Shown here one piece after another: positions 4,009 to 5,691 of a stretch of 5,691 nucleotides of DNA; within the stretch, counting starts at the first letter, position 1; each line of letters opens with the position of its first letter. This DNA comes from Actinomycetes bacterium (GTDB lineage Bacteria; Actinomycetota; Actinomycetes; Actinomycetales; Cellulomonadaceae). A program made the translations under genes and the position numbers. A model generated the notes under the pieces. That model searched no databases and was not told where the DNA came from. It was given only the letters and a program-made list of their open reading frames with translations. The stretch is from assembly GCA_023389455.1 (NCBI GenBank), contig JAEWEJ010000115.1, positions 1 through 5,691 on the forward strand, given 5' to 3'.

Positions 4009-5456
4009 TGGGCACGCACGCACCGACCGACCCGGCCGGCCCCACCGACCTCGACCCCCGCGACGGCGACCACGCGCGGCGGGACCTGCTGCGCCTGGCG
4101 ACCGCGGGCTCCGTCGACGACGGCAAGAGCACCCTCATCGGGCGGCTGCTGTACGACACGAAGTCCGTGCTGGCCGACCAGCTCTCCGCGGTCGAGCGCG
4201 CCACCGCGGCGCGCGGCGGCGACGACGGGGCGGTCGACCTGGCTCTGCTCACCGACGGGCTGCGCGCCGAGCGGGAGCAGGGCATCACGATCGACGTGGC
4301 CTACCGGTACTTCTCGACCGCGCGGCGCGCCTTCGTGCTCGCGGACACCCCGGGGCACGTGCAGTACACGCGCAACATGGTGACCGGCGCGTCGACCGCC
4401 GAGCTGGCGATCGTGCTCGTCGACGCCCGCAAGGGGGTGCTCGAGCAGACGCGCCGCCACGCCGCCCTGACGGCGCTGCTCGGCGTCCCGCACGTCGTGC
4501 TCGCCGTCAACAAGATGGACCTGGTGGGCTTCGACGAGGGGACGTTCCGGTCGATCGCCGCGGAGTTCGCCGACCACGCGCGGGTCCTCGGGCTGCCCGA
4601 GGTGCACGCGGTGCCGCTGTCCGCGCTGGACGGTGACAACGTCGTGCGCCGGTCCGCCCGCACCAGGTGGTACGACGGGCCGACGCTCCTCGAGGTGCTG
4701 GAGGCGGTGCCCGTCGCGCGTGACGCGTCCGCCGAGCCGCTGCGGCTGCCCGTGCAGTACGTCATCCGGCCCCGCACGGCCGAGCACCCCGACTACCGCG
4801 GCTACGCGGGCAAGGTCGCGTCGGGCGTCGTCCGGGTGGGCGACGAGCTGCGGGTGCTGCCGTCCGGGCGGACGAGCCGCGTCGTGGGCCTCGACACGTT
4901 CGACGGGCCGCTCGACGCCGCGCACGCGCCGCGCTCGGTCACCGTGCTGCTCGCCGACGACCTCGACGTCGCCCGCGGCGACGTGCTCGTCCCCGCCGAC
5001 GAGGACGTCACCGTCGGGCAGGACCTGGTCGGCACGGTGTGCTGGCTCACCGAGCGCCGCTCGGTGCCGGGCGCCCGTGTGCTGGTGCGGGTGGGGACAC
5101 GGACCGTGCGCGGCCTCCTGCGGGACGTCGAGGCGCGCCTGGACGTCGACACCCTCACGGTCGAGCAGTGGGACGCGGTCGACACCCTGCACACGATCGA
5201 CGCCACGGACACCTCGACGCAGGCCGCACCGCGGGCGCTCGGGCTCAACGCCATCGGGCGCGTGCGGCTGCGCCTGGCCGAGCCGGTCGTCCTCGACGAC
5301 TACGCGTCCCACCGCCGCACCGGCGGCTTCCTGGTGGTCGACCCGGCGGACGGCTCGACGCTGGCCGCCGGGATGGTCGGGCCCAGCCTGCTCGACCGGC
5401 TGGCGCCGGCCCCCGAGGAGCGCGACGACGACCTGCTGGCCGGGGCGGGGATATGA
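4008..5456 (+). CDS. cysN: Sulfate adenylyltransferase subunit 1 (GTPase subunit)
   Basis: The 482-residue CysN is the elongation-factor-like GTPase that drives APS formation by CysD through GTP hydrolysis. The G motifs are complete: G1 GSVDDGKST (34-42), G2 around Thr94 in QGITIDVAYR, G3 DTPGH (113-117), G4 NKMD (168-171) and G5 SAL (205-207). The EF-Tu-like beta-barrel domains follow from about residue 245. The length is that of a stand-alone CysN. There is no C-terminal APS kinase domain, unlike the CysNC fusion of mycobacteria. The start ATG shares one base with the cysD stop (TGATG), and GAGGGG (3994-3999) lies eight bases upstream. An in-frame extension back to 3765 is rejected, since that region encodes the cysD C-terminus. 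The stop overlaps the next gene as ATGA. Confidence 0.96.
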   Translation: MGTHAPTDPAGPTDLDPRDGDHARRDLLRLATAGSVDDGKSTLIGRLLYDTKSVLADQLSAVERATAARGGDDGAVDLALLTDGLRAEREQGITIDVAYRYFSTARRAFVLADTPGHVQYTRNMVTGASTAELAIVLVDARKGVLEQTRRHAALTALLGVPHVVLAVNKMDLVGFDEGTFRSIAAEFADHARVLGLPEVHAVPLSALDGDNVVRRSARTRWYDGPTLLEVLEAVPVARDASAEPLRLPVQYVIRPRTAEHPDYRGYAGKVASGVVRVGDELRVLPSGRTSRVVGLDTFDGPLDAAHAPRSVTVLLADDLDVARGDVLVPADEDVTVGQDLVGTVCWLTERRSVPGARVLVRVGTRTVRGLLRDVEARLDVDTLTVEQWDAVDTLHTIDATDTSTQAAPRALGLNAIGRVRLRLAEPVVLDDYASHRRTGGFLVVDPADGSTLAAGMVGPSLLDRLAPAPEERDDDLLAGAGI

Positions 5457-5691
5457 GCCCGCGCCACCCGCTGCTGCTCGACGTGACCGGCCGGCGCGTC
5501 GTCGTCGTCGGCGGCGGGCCGGTGGCCGCGCGCCGCACCCGCGGGCTGCTCGCCGACGGTGCAGCCGTGCTGGTCGTCGCGCCCGCCGTCTGCGAGGACC
5601 TCGCCGACCTCGTGGCGGCCGGGGCGGTCGAGTGGCGGGCCCGGGAGTACGCGTCCGGGGACCTCGCCGGCGCGTGGCTCGTGCACACCGC
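5453..5691 (+). CDS. cysG: Siroheme synthase N-terminal domain (precorrin-2 dehydrogenase / ferrochelatase), partial
   Basis: The first 79 codons of a gene running off the right edge. A Rossmann nucleotide-binding start is clear: a beta strand RVVVVGGGPVAARR with the glycine motif at residues 20-22 and Arg27-Arg28, then VLVVAP (39-44). A Tyr66...DLAGAWLVHT segment (70-79) follows, resembling the second conserved block of Met8/CysG-N proteins. This domain oxidises precorrin-2 with NAD+ and inserts iron to give siroheme, the cofactor of SirA. In actinobacteria it is often fused to a uroporphyrinogen-III methyltransferase; whether that holds here cannot be seen. The ATG overlaps the cysN stop (ATGA), placing cofactor supply in the same operon. 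A GGGGCGGGG stretch (5442-5450) precedes it, a weak ribosome site. Confidence 0.88.
   Translation, partial: MSPRHPLLLDVTGRRVVVVGGGPVAARRTRGLLADGAAVLVVAPAVCEDLADLVAAGAVEWRAREYASGDLAGAWLVHT

Noticed and set aside
3723..5312. 529-codon open frame on the minus strand
   Set aside because: It is antisense to cysN, whose G motifs prove the plus-strand frame; no family resemblance.
1..5691. tRNA, rRNA, CRISPR array, insertion sequence or phage genes
   Set aside because: None is visible. Coding composition is uniform along the window, with no repeats flanking genes and no sign of recent transfer.

Overview
The window is very GC-rich, densely packed DNA with strong G/C bias at third codon positions. 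Gene content and protein sequences suggest an actinobacterium, plausibly a Micrococcales such as Cellulomonas or a relative; the genus is an inference. It carries the assimilatory sulfate reduction operon, read left to right, with its control region and the start of a divergent gene.

Layout: bases 1-168 hold the N-terminal part of a minus-strand gene resembling the AFG1-like ATPase ZapE. Bases 169-337 are a divergent promoter region with several short palindromes. Bases 338-421 encode a 27-residue peptide with seven cysteines, missed by ordinary gene calling. It looks like a cysteine-sensing leader peptide, followed by a hairpin-rich spacer (422-528) that ends in the ribosome binding site of sirA. 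Then come sirA (ferredoxin-sulfite reductase), a 53-residue four-cysteine zinc-ribbon-like protein, cysH (4Fe-4S APS reductase), cysD and cysN (the two ATP sulfurylase subunits), and the 5' end of a siroheme synthase gene (cysG type), which runs off the right edge. From sirA onward every stop overlaps the next start by 1 or 4 bases, so the genes form one translationally coupled operon.

Pathway: CysD and CysN activate sulfate to APS. CysH carries the double Cys-Cys / Cys-x2-Cys cluster ligands of APS reductases and should reduce APS directly to sulfite, which fits the absence of an APS kinase gene or domain. SirA reduces sulfite to sulfide with six electrons from ferredoxin, and the CysG-type enzyme makes the siroheme that SirA needs. 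The small zinc-ribbon protein has no role I can assign.

The most interesting part is the control region. The poly-cysteine leader appears to start at the first base of the transcript: a GTG seven bases after an extended -10 and no Shine-Dalgarno. An 8-bp helix can join the RNA just after the first cysteine codon cluster to the sirA Shine-Dalgarno. A ribosome waiting for Cys-tRNA would mask one arm of it. This gives a concrete model for cysteine-responsive translational attenuation of sulfate assimilation, similar in principle to the poly-cysteine leaderless short ORFs described in mycobacteria.
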